A stretch of DNA of 64,000 bases from CF-46 sp963760735. GTDB lineage: Bacteria; Chloroflexota; Limnocylindria; Limnocylindrales; CSP1-4. How positions within the stretch are numbered: the first letter of the stretch is position 1; the number at the start of each line of letters is the position of its first letter. The stretch covers positions 620,001-684,000 of the forward strand of contig CAVXEB010000004.1 in NCBI GenBank assembly GCA_963760735.1, given 5' to 3'. A program made the translations under genes and the position numbers. The notes under the pieces are model-generated. The model saw only the letters and a list, made by a program, of their open reading frames with translations, was not told where the DNA came from and searched no databases. This document shows, piece by piece, positions 1 through 8,860 of the stretch.

Positions 1-2
1 CC

Positions 3-809
3 AGCCTCGCCGTGGCGGCCGCCGTGACGCTGGCCGGGATCGCGATCGTGCCGCGGTTGATGCTCGACCGGAACACGGCCCCATCGGCCATCCTCGCGGC
101 CGGTGCCGGCGCCATCGCCACGGGCACGGTTGGGACGCCAGCCGCGGCGGCGACTTCAAGTCCATCGCCGATTGCGGCCGCGACACCGTCGCCATCGCCC
201 ACGCCGCGCGCAACGCCGCGCCCCACGGCCCGTCCGACCCCGCGTCCGACTCCTCGATCGACGCCGCCGCCAGGTCCCCTCACCGTCTCGCTGCCGACGT
301 TCGCCGCGAAGGTCCCCGGTGCGACGACGATCCGCTTCTACAGCGTGGTCGGGAACTCGCCGAACGATCTCGCCCGATCGATGCTCGCCCATGGCCCCGA
401 CCATTGCGGTGTCAGTCATGCGGTCGCCTGCGTCACCCCTCGCTACTCGAGGTATGCGGTGTCGGGCATCGAGAACCCGGCGACCGGCTCGTGCACGCTG
501 ACGACGGTCCGGATCACCGCGGCGTATACCGTCTGGCTGCCGCGCTGGACGAAGCCGGCGCGCGTCTACCCGGAGCTGGTCGTCTGGTGGAAGAAGGTGC
601 TCGCCCACCTCGCCTGGCACGAGGCCCATCACATCGGGATCGAGAACGCCCGACTGCCGAACCTGCGGGATCGCCTGCTCGGTGCGCCGTGCTCAAGGGG
701 AGCCGCGATCATCAAGGCCTGGGCCGCGAGCCTCGACAAGGCCCAGGCCGCCTTCGACGCGAAGGACCGGAGCTGGCATTGGCCCCCGTATCGCGGTCCG
801 GTCGGCTGA
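3..809 (+). CDS. DUF922-like secreted putative zinc protease, 5' end outside window
   Basis: The frame is open from the first bases of the window, so the true start probably lies upstream; a GTG at 12 is possible. The visible protein has a hydrophobic N-terminal segment, a long Ser/Thr/Pro/Ala linker (about residues 45-92) and a folded C-terminal part. That part carries HEAHH at about 202-206, which fits the HExxH zinc-protease motif seen in DUF922 proteins. Four cysteines in the folded part could form disulfides. The architecture suggests a membrane-anchored or secreted protein with its domain outside the cell. The family has no established substrate. The motif is seen directly; assignment to DUF922 is from memory of the family. 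Confidence 0.6.
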   Translation, partial: SLAVAAAVTLAGIAIVPRLMLDRNTAPSAILAAGAGAIATGTVGTPAAAATSSPSPIAAATPSPSPTPRATPRPTARPTPRPTPRSTPPPGPLTVSLPTFAAKVPGATTIRFYSVVGNSPNDLARSMLAHGPDHCGVSHAVACVTPRYSRYAVSGIENPATGSCTLTTVRITAAYTVWLPRWTKPARVYPELVVWWKKVLAHLAWHEAHHIGIENARLPNLRDRLLGAPCSRGAAIIKAWAASLDKAQAAFDAKDRSWHWPPYRGPVG

Positions 810-915
810 CGGCGACGGCGACGACTCGGAGCGCGCGCGCACCGGCCGGGCTTGCGTTGTGGGCGCCGCGTGCGGATGATCCGGGTTCATCCCGGAGCGA
901 GTGGACGGAGGCCCC

Positions 916-1935
916 TTGTCGGTGCGGTGGCTGATCGGCGTCGCCCTGATCGTCGTCGCCCTGATGGCGGCGGCGTGCGGATCGTCCACGACCCCCGAGC
1001 CGAGCGGTGAGCCGACCCCGGACTCGTCGGCGGCAGCACCGGTGCCCGCCGGCTCGTGTCCCCTCGCCGTCGCCCAGCTCGCCTCCTTCACGAGCGGCCT
1101 CGCCGCCGACCTGAGGAACCTCCAGGGGCCCATCGGGCAGAAGCCGTTCAACGCGACCGACGCAGCGGTTGCCACCTTCCGCGTCTCCGCCACCCTGACG
1201 CCGTTCAAGGACGACCGGATGGTCGCCAATCTCGAGGGCTGCCCGACGACGGCGGGCCTCGGGCCGCGCGTCGCGAAGGTGATGGCAACCGCGGAGGCGG
1301 CGATCGAGAAGGCCCAGGCGGCGAGCATCACGAACGCGACCTCGCAACGGGCCGCGGGGCTGAGTCTGCTCCGCCTCCTGCCGGAGGTCCTGGCGCTGTC
1401 CGACGCGAACGACGTGGCCGCCACGACGCTCGGCCTGCCGCACGAGGTGGCCGTCGTTCCGGGAGGCTCCGGGGCGCCCGGTGGCTCGACCCAGCCCGAG
1501 CGTCCGAGCCGGACGCCGCCGCTGACGGGCCCGGGCTCATCGCCGGCCGTCGCCGACACGTGGACGGACGCCGCGAACGGCTACCTGAACGACACGTTCG
1601 CCACGTACGGGAACGTGATCACCTGGGGGGCGGCGCTCGGCGGGAGTGGCGACCCGGCGTCGGCGACACCCGACGAGCTCGCGGAGGGAATCCGGCAGTC
1701 GCTCGGCGGGCACCTCGGGTACATGGACAATCACCGCGCCCGGAGCTGCTACGCGAGCGCCTACGCGACGGACCGCAGCCTCGCGGGCCAGTGGTCGGCC
1801 CTGGTCCGGGGCGGGACGCTCCCGTCCGACACGACGCCGGAGGGCCAGGCGGTCGCCCGGGCCTTCGAGGCGGCTCAGGCGCGGACGACCGACTTCCTCA
1901 CGAAGATGGGGACGTTCTTCACCACCTGCCGCTAG
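916..1935 (+). CDS. Secreted lipoprotein of unknown function
   Basis: A hydrophobic N-terminal helix ends in MAAAC, a lipobox, so the mature protein is expected to be lipid-anchored at the cysteine. A low-complexity Ser/Pro/Glu linker follows, then about 300 residues I do not recognise. GGAGG at 907-911 places the start at the TTG at 916 or the GTG at 922; an in-frame GTG at 901 lies upstream of this ribosome binding site and is less likely. The central region has an Arg/Thr/Pro/Gly-rich break at about residues 190-205 that may separate two helical domains. The gene is convergent with the next gene, 16 bases away. Confidence 0.6.
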   Translation: MSVRWLIGVALIVVALMAAACGSSTTPEPSGEPTPDSSAAAPVPAGSCPLAVAQLASFTSGLAADLRNLQGPIGQKPFNATDAAVATFRVSATLTPFKDDRMVANLEGCPTTAGLGPRVAKVMATAEAAIEKAQAASITNATSQRAAGLSLLRLLPEVLALSDANDVAATTLGLPHEVAVVPGGSGAPGGSTQPERPSRTPPLTGPGSSPAVADTWTDAANGYLNDTFATYGNVITWGAALGGSGDPASATPDELAEGIRQSLGGHLGYMDNHRARSCYASAYATDRSLAGQWSALVRGGTLPSDTTPEGQAVARAFEAAQARTTDFLTKMGTFFTTCR

Positions 1936-1951
1936 GTCGCGGTGCCTTCCG

Positions 1952-2428
1952 TCAGGATCCGCGAATGAACGTCAGCGACGTCGGCCCGGTCCCGGGCGCG
2001 TTCATCGTGAGCGTGTTGCCGGTGACGTTCCACTGCGTCGCGAGGTTCAACGCCTGGAGGAACGCGGCCTCGATCGTGGGGCCCGGCTCCGGACACGCGA
2101 CCTTCGTTGCCGCGACCTGATCGAAGTGGATCATCTGGCCGTTCACGACCGCGATCGCGGTGAAGGTGTTGCATCCGGCGAAGCCGCGAGCGGCGTTGCC
2201 GTCGAGCTGGAGCGATGGCGTGATCGCCGCCGGAACGGTGGCTTGCGTGCCGCCGGGGCTCGTGTAGCTCGTGAGCACCCACGTGCCGTTGAGCGCGTTC
2301 GCGCCGCTGGCGGCCGCCGACGGAGACGGCGTGGCCGAGCTGCCGCACGCCACGAGCAGCGCGGCCACGACCAGTCCGAATGTCAGGATCGTTGTGCGAT
2401 CGCGGAGGCGCCGAGGCACCTGAGCCAT
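1952..2428 (-). CDS. META-domain lipoprotein (HslJ-like)
   Basis: This 158-residue protein starts with a signal peptide ending in LLVAC, a lipobox. After a Ser/Ala/Pro linker comes one META domain beginning ALNGTWVLTSY and containing the characteristic GCNTF near its centre. META domains occur in HslJ, an E. coli outer-membrane lipoprotein linked to novobiocin resistance, and in many uncharacterised surface lipoproteins; their exact role is unknown. The start is set by AGGAGGGA a few bases upstream of the ATG. The longer open frame upstream is non-coding in character. It is monocistronic and divergent from the next gene. Confidence 0.75.
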   Translation of the reverse strand: MAQVPRRLRDRTTILTFGLVVAALLVACGSSATPSPSAAASGANALNGTWVLTSYTSPGGTQATVPAAITPSLQLDGNAARGFAGCNTFTAIAVVNGQMIHFDQVAATKVACPEPGPTIEAAFLQALNLATQWNVTGNTLTMNAPGTGPTSLTFIRGS

Positions 2429-2562
2429 GTCCAGTCCCTCCTCTGCGACGCCGCTGGGCGCCCTCGGCATGGTGCGCGCGGCGATCTGCCCCCGACACAC
2501 CGGGGGACCAGTGTATCGAGCCACGCAGGGGCGCCGCGACGGCGGGCCGACAAGGCCTCCGC

Positions 2563-2568
2563 TACGCT
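2563..2568 (+). promoter_or_regulatory. Putative -10 element for a leaderless transcript
   Basis: TACGCT lies exactly six bases before the ATG at 2575 and no Shine-Dalgarno sequence is present. Transcription would start at or next to the A of the start codon. No clear -35 element is visible. Confidence 0.45.
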
Positions 2569-2574
2569 CCCCGG

Positions 2575-2997
2575 ATGGCCGTCGAGCGATACCCGATCCG
2601 GGTGGGAGCCCGCTCGGCGGGGTTCCTTCGCCTCGCGTTCGGTGTCCGGCCGGAGAACGCCTGGGTCGACGTCGGCGACGCACCCGATGGGGAGGTCGTC
2701 GTGTCGTTCGGCCGGTCGACGTTCCGGGTCCCGCTCGCGAACATCCTGCGCTGGCGCATCGAGGGTCCATGGAAATGGATCACCGCGATCGGCATCCGGA
2801 GGAGCTTCCGCCACGGCGACGTGAGCTTCGCCGGGAGCCCGCACGGCGGCGTTCGGCTCGACTTCCGCGTGCGCGTCGGCTGGCTCGTGTTCAAGGTGCC
2901 GGCGATCTACGCCGCGGCGGACGACCTCGACGGGCTCGCGGCGGCACTTGCAGCCCGTGGGATCCCCGGCTCGGACGCCCGCCGGGTCACGGCGTGA
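2575..2997 (+). CDS. Conserved-looking hypothetical protein, 140 aa
   Basis: This is a compact soluble protein with no signal peptide or membrane helix. It looks beta-rich: strands such as EVVVSFGRSTFRVPL and VRLDFRVRVGWLVFKVPAIY alternate with turns, and a WKW motif sits near residue 64. I do not recognise the family; a PH-like or small beta-sandwich fold is possible. The ATG at 2575 is preferred over upstream starts because the upstream frame looks non-coding and a -10-like TACGCT is placed for a leaderless message. It is convergent with the broken GH18 gene. Confidence 0.6.
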   Translation: MAVERYPIRVGARSAGFLRLAFGVRPENAWVDVGDAPDGEVVVSFGRSTFRVPLANILRWRIEGPWKWITAIGIRRSFRHGDVSFAGSPHGGVRLDFRVRVGWLVFKVPAIYAAADDLDGLAAALAARGIPGSDARRVTA

Positions 2998-3040
2998 CGG
3001 TCGGCCACCCCGACGCAATGGTTCGGCCGCTCGAGCCCCG

Positions 3041-4304
3041 TCAGGGCACGGACTCCACCGATTCGGCCGCCGGCAGGCGGCCCTCCCGGAAGGTCTCGAT
3101 CAGGTTCGTGTAGCCCGGCACGCCACGGTCGTAGCCCAGGGCCCACAATCCCGCCCCGGCGAGTCCCCGCTGGTCGGCGAGCGCGAGCTTCGGGGTCAGG
3201 CTCTGCGGCGTGTCGTAGTAGATCGCCTTGAACGCGTCGCCGTCCGGAACCGCGACGAACTCCACCCCTTCGAGCGGGTCGTACGTCGGGGTGAGCGATC
3301 GATCGCGCAGCGTCGCGAGGTTCTGACGGGGCACCCACACCGCACCCTTCCCCGTCGACGCCGCCCCGGGGTCCGCGGACGCGGACGGCCAGGCGACGCC
3401 GTACAACGGCAGGCCGAGCAGGGTCCGCTCCGGAGGGATGCCCGCTGCGAGGTAGCGGTCCAGTGACCACGACAGCGTTCGCTCGTCGCCGTCCCGGCGC
3501 TCCAGTGGCGCCGTCGCGCCAGGCTGGCTGCCCGACGTCCGGTAGTCGTAGCCCATCAGGAAGATCCGGTCGGCGCCGGCGCCCGTGGCCGCGAGCGCAA
3601 GCGCCGATCCCTGCGCGTCCGGCGCCCGTGGCCACCGTGACGGTCGCGTCCGCGTCGACGGCACGGAGGGCCGTCCGGAGCCGCCCCACGAATGCCCCGT
3701 AGGCGGGGATGTCGCCGTCGTCGATCTCCTCGACGTCGACGGCGATCCCGTCGACCTTCAGGTCGGCCTTGAGGGCGACGAGACCCTCGATCACCTTGTC
3801 CTGGATCGCGGTCGACCCGAACAGCGCGGCGTTCTTCGCCCGGCCGAAGCTCGTGTAGGTGAGGTCGACCCGGCGATGCCGGTCGTGGGCGTCCGCGATG
3901 ATCGCCCGGCCGATCGCGCCGGTGATCCGCCTGGCGCCGTTCTGCTTCATGTTCAGGGCGCCCTTGCCGGAGTGGGTCACGGAGAACAGCGCGACCGTGG
4001 TCGCGTCGGTCGAGCCGAGATGCCGGACGATCGAGTCGTCCATCTCCCAGTACGGGATGAAGCCGTAGACCTCGTGGCCGGGCACGGGAACTGCGGATGC
4101 CTGCGCCGAGGCGGCTGCGGCGGCGGAGCCGGTCGGCTCCCCGGACGCCTCGGGGTTGGTACCGGCAAGCAGCTGTGATCCCACGAGGGCGACGATCCCG
4201 ATCCCGGCGACCGCCAGCGCGATGCCACCGAGCCTCACGGCCGGTCCACCGAACGATCGCTGCGAAGGCGGACCGGCCATCGGCCGCGGTTGGCTCCGTC
4301 TCAT
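3041..4304 (-). pseudogene. GH18 glycoside hydrolase (spore-germination/chitinase type), frameshifted
   Basis: The N-terminal half has a membrane anchor (about residues 24-48), a Ser/Ala/Pro linker and a TIM-barrel start with YGFIPYWEMDD, then DGIAVDVEEID, which matches the GH18 DxxDxDxE catalytic signature. The C-terminal half lies in another frame and supplies DRIFLMGYDYR, LLGLPLYGVAW and GLWALGYD, all typical of GH18. The frames join if one C is removed from CCC at 3625-3627 (GGG on the coding strand), giving VTVAT-AP-DAQGSALALAA without loss. The break is thus a single-base insertion, either a recent mutation or a sequence error. An intact protein would be about 420 residues, anchored outside the cell and acting on chitin- or peptidoglycan-like glycans. 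The ATG at 4304 is chosen as the start. Confidence 0.8.
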
Positions 4305-4476
4305 CGCGACCAGTCTGCCCTGCGCACGCAAATCGAGCCGCCGTCGACCCAACGGCCTCCGCGAGGTCTCCGCCGGGTGCTCACACCGCCTCCACAGTCC
4401 CGGCCCAGGATCCGGTCATCAGCACATCGCCCGATCGGACGGTCCGGTCGGAACAGACATCGGAGCTCGCCCACAC

Positions 4477-4926
4477 ATGAACGGTCGAACGATTGCCCAG
4501 ATCCTTCTCTTCGTCTTCCTCGTCCTCGGTGCCGTCGGCATCGGGGTCACCGCCTACAACGCCGGCGTCACCCAGGGCCTCGTCCAGAGCGACGCGGTCG
4601 CCGTTGCGCCGGTCCCGGTGGCCGTCGCGCCGTACGTCGGGTGGGGCTGGGGCTTGGGCCACGGCTTCGGGTTCTTCGGCTTCCTCGGCGGCCTCCTGTT
4701 CCTGTTCCTCCTGATCGGCCTGATCCGCGCGGCCTTCGGCCCGCGTCGGGGGTGGGGTGGCGGGCCCGGCTGGTACGGCGGTCGCTACGGCGGCGGCTGG
4801 CGCGACGACCAGGGCCGAACCTGGGAGGACCGGGCACACGAGTACCACGACGAATGGCATCGAGCCCACCCGGAGGCTCCCGGGAGCACGGGCCCGTCCG
4901 GCCCTGACCGGCCGGCGGCCGGCTGA
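4477..4926 (+). CDS. Small membrane protein with Gly/Trp-rich segment
   Basis: This 149-residue protein has two transmembrane helices, at about residues 5-25 and 63-88, separated by an Ala/Val/Pro-rich loop. After the second helix comes a Gly/Trp/Tyr/Arg-rich stretch, and then a charged His/Glu-rich tail (WEDRAHEYHDEWHRAHPE) that could bind metal. Similar short glycine-rich membrane proteins are often found beside envelope-stress two-component systems. It precedes the response regulator gene, separated by a strong hairpin. The ATG at 4477 is chosen because it precedes the first helix directly. Function unknown. Confidence 0.65.
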   Translation: MNGRTIAQILLFVFLVLGAVGIGVTAYNAGVTQGLVQSDAVAVAPVPVAVAPYVGWGWGLGHGFGFFGFLGGLLFLFLLIGLIRAAFGPRRGWGGGPGWYGGRYGGGWRDDQGRTWEDRAHEYHDEWHRAHPEAPGSTGPSGPDRPAAG

Positions 4927-4956
4927 CCTCCCGATCCGGCATCTCCCCTCCCCGAC

Positions 4957-4986
4957 GGCGCCGGGTCCCGACCGGGACCCGGCGCC
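4957..4986 (+). terminator. 13-bp perfect hairpin, putative terminator
   Basis: GGCGCCGGGTCCC (4957-4969) pairs perfectly with 4974-4986 around a GACC tetraloop. It lies 30 bases after the membrane-protein stop and just before the response regulator. TTCGCGTCCCT follows, so it is not a classical U-tract terminator, but stem length and position suit termination or attenuation. Confidence 0.65.
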
Positions 4987-4996
4987 TTCGCGTCCC

Positions 4997-5002
4997 TAGG
5001 AT
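4997..5002 (+). promoter_or_regulatory. Putative -10 element for the two-component operon
   Basis: TAGGAT sits six bases before the ATG at 5009, consistent with a leaderless message. AGGA within it could alternatively act as a weak ribosome binding site. Confidence 0.45.
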
Positions 5003-5008
5003 GACGTC

Positions 5009-5701
5009 ATGAAAACGATCCTCGTCGTCGACGACGAGCCACGGATCGCGGAGCTCGCCCGCGACTACCTCGAGCACGCGGGCTTCGGCGTCCGGATCGC
5101 CGCGACCGGCGAGACCGCGCTCCAGTCCGTCCGTCGCGATCGGCCCGACCTGGTGGTCCTCGATCTCGGGCTGCCCGGCATCGACGGCCTCGACGTCACC
5201 CGCACGATCCGCCGGGACTCGAACCTGCCGGTGATCATGCTGACCGCCCGCGACGACGAGCTCGACAAGCTGCTCGGCCTCGAGCTGGGCGCGGACGACT
5301 ACCTGACGAAGCCGTTCAGCCCGCGGGAGCTGGTCGCCCGCGTCCGCGCCGTCCTGCGCCGCGTCGACGCGAGCACGGACCATGCGGCCGACGAGGTGAT
5401 CCGGACCGGCGACCTGACGCTCGACGTGCCGCGGATGCGGACGGACCTCGCCGGGAGGACGATCGACCTCACGCCGACCGAGTTCACGCTCCTCGCCGCG
5501 CTCGCCCGGCAGCCGGGCCGGATCTTCACCCGGTCGCAGCTCCTCGACGCCGTCCACGGCGTCGCCTTCGAGTCGTACGAGCGTGCGATCGACACGCACG
5601 TGAAGAACATCCGTCGGAAGCTCGAACCCGACCCGCGGAGGCCGAGCCACGTCCTCACCGTCTACGGCGTCGGCTACAAGTTCGCGGACGAACGAACGTG
5701 A
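5009..5701 (+). CDS. OmpR/PhoB-family response regulator
   Basis: This 230-residue regulator has a receiver domain (about 1-115) with the acidic pair D8-D9, phospho-acceptor D52, T79 and K101, all expected for phosphorylation-dependent switching. A winged-helix DNA-binding domain of the OmpR type follows (about 130-228), with the recognition-helix region around SYERAIDTHVKNIRRKL and the closing VYGVGYKFAD. It is translated with its sensor kinase, whose start overlaps its stop by four bases (GTGA). The upstream membrane protein suggests an envelope signal. The kinase partner is clear from context; target genes cannot be told from the sequence. Confidence 0.93.
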   Translation: MKTILVVDDEPRIAELARDYLEHAGFGVRIAATGETALQSVRRDRPDLVVLDLGLPGIDGLDVTRTIRRDSNLPVIMLTARDDELDKLLGLELGADDYLTKPFSPRELVARVRAVLRRVDASTDHAADEVIRTGDLTLDVPRMRTDLAGRTIDLTPTEFTLLAALARQPGRIFTRSQLLDAVHGVAFESYERAIDTHVKNIRRKLEPDPRRPSHVLTVYGVGYKFADERT

Positions 5702-7020
5702 CCGTGCCGCCCTCGCCGGACGGCGCCTCGTCACCATCCGGACCGCCCGACGAGGCGCCGCCCGGACCCCTCGGCCCGATGCCTCCGCCCGGCACCTGGG
5801 ATCAACGCGCCAGGCAGCACGAACGGGATCGACGCGTGTCCGAGTCCCGGATGCGTCAGCAGATGCGCCGACACGCGCGGCGCGCCCGCGGGTGGGGTCG
5901 ACCGACGGCGGACCTCGGCCCGCGGCCCGAGTGGTGGCCGGCCAACGAGCAATGGCCGCCGGTCGACCACCCGCGTCCGTGGAACGGGTTCGGCTGCCTG
6001 TTCGGCGCGCTGTTCGTCACCGGGATCCTCGGCGTCCTCGCACTCGCGACCCGGTTCGTGGGCGACATCCTCGACGCACCGGGGCCGTTCGGCGTCCTGA
6101 TCCGGTTCGCCGCCCTCGGCGTGCTCATCGCGATCCTCGCCGGCGTCGTTCGTGGCGGGTTGGCCATCCGTCGAACCGGGACCGTGCTCGACGACCTCGT
6201 CGAGCAGGCGGCCCGCGTCGAGGCGGGCGACTACTCGGCGCGGGTCGAGGCGGCGGATCGGATGCCCGAGCCGGTTCGCGATCTGACCCGCGGCTTCAAC
6301 ACGATGGCCGCCCGGCTCGAGGCGGACGAGGCCCAGCGGCGGAGCCTGCTCGCCGACGTCACCCACGAGCTCCGGACGCCGCTTGCCGTCGTCCAGGGCA
6401 ACGTCGAGGCGATCCTCGACGGCGTCCATCCGGCCGACGAAGCGCATCTCGGGGCGATCCTCGAGGAGACGCGCGTCCTCGGCCGGCTCGTCGAGGATCT
6501 CCGCACGCTCGCCCTGAGCGAGGCCGGGTCCCTGTCGCTCCACCGCGAGCCGACCGACCTCGACGTCCTGTGCACCGACGTCGCGACGTCTTTCGCGGCC
6601 GCCGCGGACACGGCCGGCATCACGATCGAGGCCCGCGTCGACGAGAACGTCCCGCTGCTCGACCTGGATCCGGTCCGGATGCGCGAGGTGCTCGCCAATC
6701 TCGTGGGCAACGCGCTTCGGCATGTTCCGGCCGGCGGCAGCATCACGATCGGCGCGCGCCGCCTGGACGGGCCGGGCGGTGGCTCGCCGGCGGGCGGCAG
6801 AATCGAGCTCGTCGTCAGCGACACGGGTCCCGGGATCGACCCCGAGCTCCTGCCCCACGTGTTCGAGCGGTTCGCCCGCGGACCGGACTCGACGGGGACC
6901 GGTCTCGGGCTGTCGATCGCCCGCGGGCTCGTGGAGCTGCACGGCGGGACGATCGAGGCCGCGACGCCACCGAGCGGCGGCACGGAGATCCGGATCACCC
7001 TCCCGCTCGGGCGGGCCTGA
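5698..7020 (+). CDS. Membrane sensor histidine kinase (HAMP-HisKA-HATPase)
   Basis: This 440-residue kinase has a long charged Pro-rich cytoplasmic N-terminus, two closely spaced membrane helices (about residues 100-120 and 130-155) with almost no extracytoplasmic loop, a HAMP linker, a HisKA dimerisation helix with H223 in DVTHELRTPLAV, and a HATPase domain with N box (NLVGNALRH, about 334), G1 (DTGPGID) and G2 (GTGLGLSIA). The minimal external loop suggests that it senses a membrane event or a partner protein rather than an external ligand. The small membrane protein at 4477-4926 is a candidate partner. It follows the response regulator with a GTGA overlap. Confidence 0.92.
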   Translation: MTVPPSPDGASSPSGPPDEAPPGPLGPMPPPGTWDQRARQHERDRRVSESRMRQQMRRHARRARGWGRPTADLGPRPEWWPANEQWPPVDHPRPWNGFGCLFGALFVTGILGVLALATRFVGDILDAPGPFGVLIRFAALGVLIAILAGVVRGGLAIRRTGTVLDDLVEQAARVEAGDYSARVEAADRMPEPVRDLTRGFNTMAARLEADEAQRRSLLADVTHELRTPLAVVQGNVEAILDGVHPADEAHLGAILEETRVLGRLVEDLRTLALSEAGSLSLHREPTDLDVLCTDVATSFAAAADTAGITIEARVDENVPLLDLDPVRMREVLANLVGNALRHVPAGGSITIGARRLDGPGGGSPAGGRIELVVSDTGPGIDPELLPHVFERFARGPDSTGTGLGLSIARGLVELHGGTIEAATPPSGGTEIRITLPLGRA

Positions 7021-7108
7021 CCCGCCTGACGCGCCCACTGGGCACCGGATTCCCGTCGGGACGACCGGGGGGTTGCCTCGGGGACGATCGGAAGGCACCC
7101 TCTTGGGC

Positions 7109-8749
7109 ATGTTCCGACGACTGCGCGCCCCCGGTCGATCGATGGCGCTCGCCGCGCTTGCCGCGACCGCGTTCATCGCCCTGTCCGCGATCCCGGCGTC
7201 CGCCGCCAACTTCCCGGCGAGGGATTCCCGGTACCACTCCTACACGGAGATGGTCGCCGACATCCACGCCGTGGAAGCGGCGCACCCCGACATCGTCCAC
7301 GTGTTCAGCATCGGCAAGAGCTACCAGGGCCGAGCCATCTGGGCCGCCAAGATCAGCGACAACGTCGGCACCGACGAGACCGAGCCCGAGATCATGTTCG
7401 ACGCGCTCCACCACGCGCGTGAGCACCTGACCGTCGAGCAGGCCCTGTATGTCCTGCACCTCCTCGCCGACGGATACGACGGTGATGCCCAGATCAAGAG
7501 CATCGTCGACACCCGCGAGGTGTGGATCGTCTTCGCCGTCAACCCCGACGGCTTCGAGTACGACCTCACGTGCACGAGCGGCAGCCACGCTCCGTACTGC
7601 GCCTGGCGGAAGAACCGCCAGCCCAACGCCGGCTCGAGCGCGATCGGAACGGACCTCAACCGGAACTACGACTACGACTGGGGCTGCTGTGGCGGCTCGT
7701 CCGGATCGAAATCGTCGATCACCTATCGCGGTGCGAAGGCGTTCTCCGCGCCCGAGACGCGGGCGATCCGGGACTTCGTCCTCAGCCGCCGGATCGGCGG
7801 GATCCAGCAGATCAAGGCCCACATCACGTTCCACACGAACGGCAAGCTGATCCTGTGGCCGTACGGTCACACGAAGACCGACATCCCGGCCGACATGACC
7901 GTCGAGGATCACCGCGTCTTCGTGACGATCGGCAGGGCGATGGCCGGTGTGAACGGCTACAAGGCCGAGCAGTCGAGCGACCTCTACATCACCGACGGCG
8001 ACCAGATCGACTGGATGTACGGCCGGCAGCGGATCTTCTCGTACACGATGGAGCTCTATCCCCCGGAGACGGCAACCGTCTGGGGCGACCACTACCCGCC
8101 CGACGAGCGGATCGCGCCGGAGACCGCGCGGAACCGCGCGGCCCTGGTCTACTTCCTCATCCGCGGCGGCTGCCCGCAGTCCGTCATCGGGCTGACGAAG
8201 CAGGACTGCGGCCCGTTCTACGACGACCTGGAGATCTCGCGCAGCTGGCAGGTCAACCCGGACGGCAACGACACGGCCCCGAGCTCGTCGCGGTTCATCC
8301 GGAGCGACCCGTCGCCGACGACGACCTCGAGCGGTATCCGGATCCAGCCGAGCGGCACCCATTCCGGGCGGATGGCGCTCGTGACGGGTCGCTCCGGCGG
8401 CTCGATCAACAGCTACGACCTGGACGGCAAGTCGACCGTCCGGAGCGTCCCCATCGCCCTCCCGTCGACGCCCGGACCGCTGACGTTCTGGTACGTCTTC
8501 AGCCACGGCCCGGACAACAGCTCGGACTACCTGAAGATGTGGATCGAGGACGAGAACGGCGACCGGAAGCAGGTGTTCTCCAGGTTCGGATCGTCGAAGA
8601 CCGTCAGCGGCGGCTGGCATCCGGCGAAGGTGTCGCTCGATCCATGGGCCGGCCAGAAGATCCGCATCGTGATCCAGGCGGCCGACGGCGGGAGCAACAG
8701 CACCGTCGAAGCCCTGATCGACGACGTCCGGGTCGAGCGCGCCGCCTAG
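7109..8749 (+). CDS. Secreted M14 zinc carboxypeptidase
   Basis: This 546-residue protein begins with an N-terminal signal peptide (about residues 1-32, ending SAIPASAA). The catalytic domain of M14 (carboxypeptidase A/T) follows: HHAREH gives the first zinc His and Glu, ITFHTNG gives the second zinc His, TDLNRNYDYDW carries the substrate-binding Asn-Arg pair, and YTMELYPP carries the catalytic Glu. After about residue 365 comes a beta-rich domain, probably a jelly-roll binding module (GPLTFWYVFSHG ... VEALIDDVRVE). It is expected to remove C-terminal residues from peptides outside the cell. The ATG at 7109 directly precedes the signal peptide; the open frame before it is antisense-like. Confidence 0.9.
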   Translation: MFRRLRAPGRSMALAALAATAFIALSAIPASAANFPARDSRYHSYTEMVADIHAVEAAHPDIVHVFSIGKSYQGRAIWAAKISDNVGTDETEPEIMFDALHHAREHLTVEQALYVLHLLADGYDGDAQIKSIVDTREVWIVFAVNPDGFEYDLTCTSGSHAPYCAWRKNRQPNAGSSAIGTDLNRNYDYDWGCCGGSSGSKSSITYRGAKAFSAPETRAIRDFVLSRRIGGIQQIKAHITFHTNGKLILWPYGHTKTDIPADMTVEDHRVFVTIGRAMAGVNGYKAEQSSDLYITDGDQIDWMYGRQRIFSYTMELYPPETATVWGDHYPPDERIAPETARNRAALVYFLIRGGCPQSVIGLTKQDCGPFYDDLEISRSWQVNPDGNDTAPSSSRFIRSDPSPTTTSSGIRIQPSGTHSGRMALVTGRSGGSINSYDLDGKSTVRSVPIALPSTPGPLTFWYVFSHGPDNSSDYLKMWIEDENGDRKQVFSRFGSSKTVSGGWHPAKVSLDPWAGQKIRIVIQAADGGSNSTVEALIDDVRVERAA

Positions 8750-8760
8750 ACCGCATCGCG

Positions 8761-8779
8761 CCCGGGCAACGGTCCCGGG
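8761..8779 (+). terminator. Weak inverted repeat after the carboxypeptidase gene
   Basis: CCCGGG at 8761-8766 and again at 8774-8779 can pair as a six-base stem with a seven-base loop. There is no T tract, so a terminator role is only possible. Confidence 0.25.
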
Positions 8780-8860
8780 GAACCGCATCGCATCGGGCCG
8801 CGTCATGGGCCCCAATCACGCCGGTCCATCCTGGGCCGGCGGCCCCCGGAGGGCGATGCG

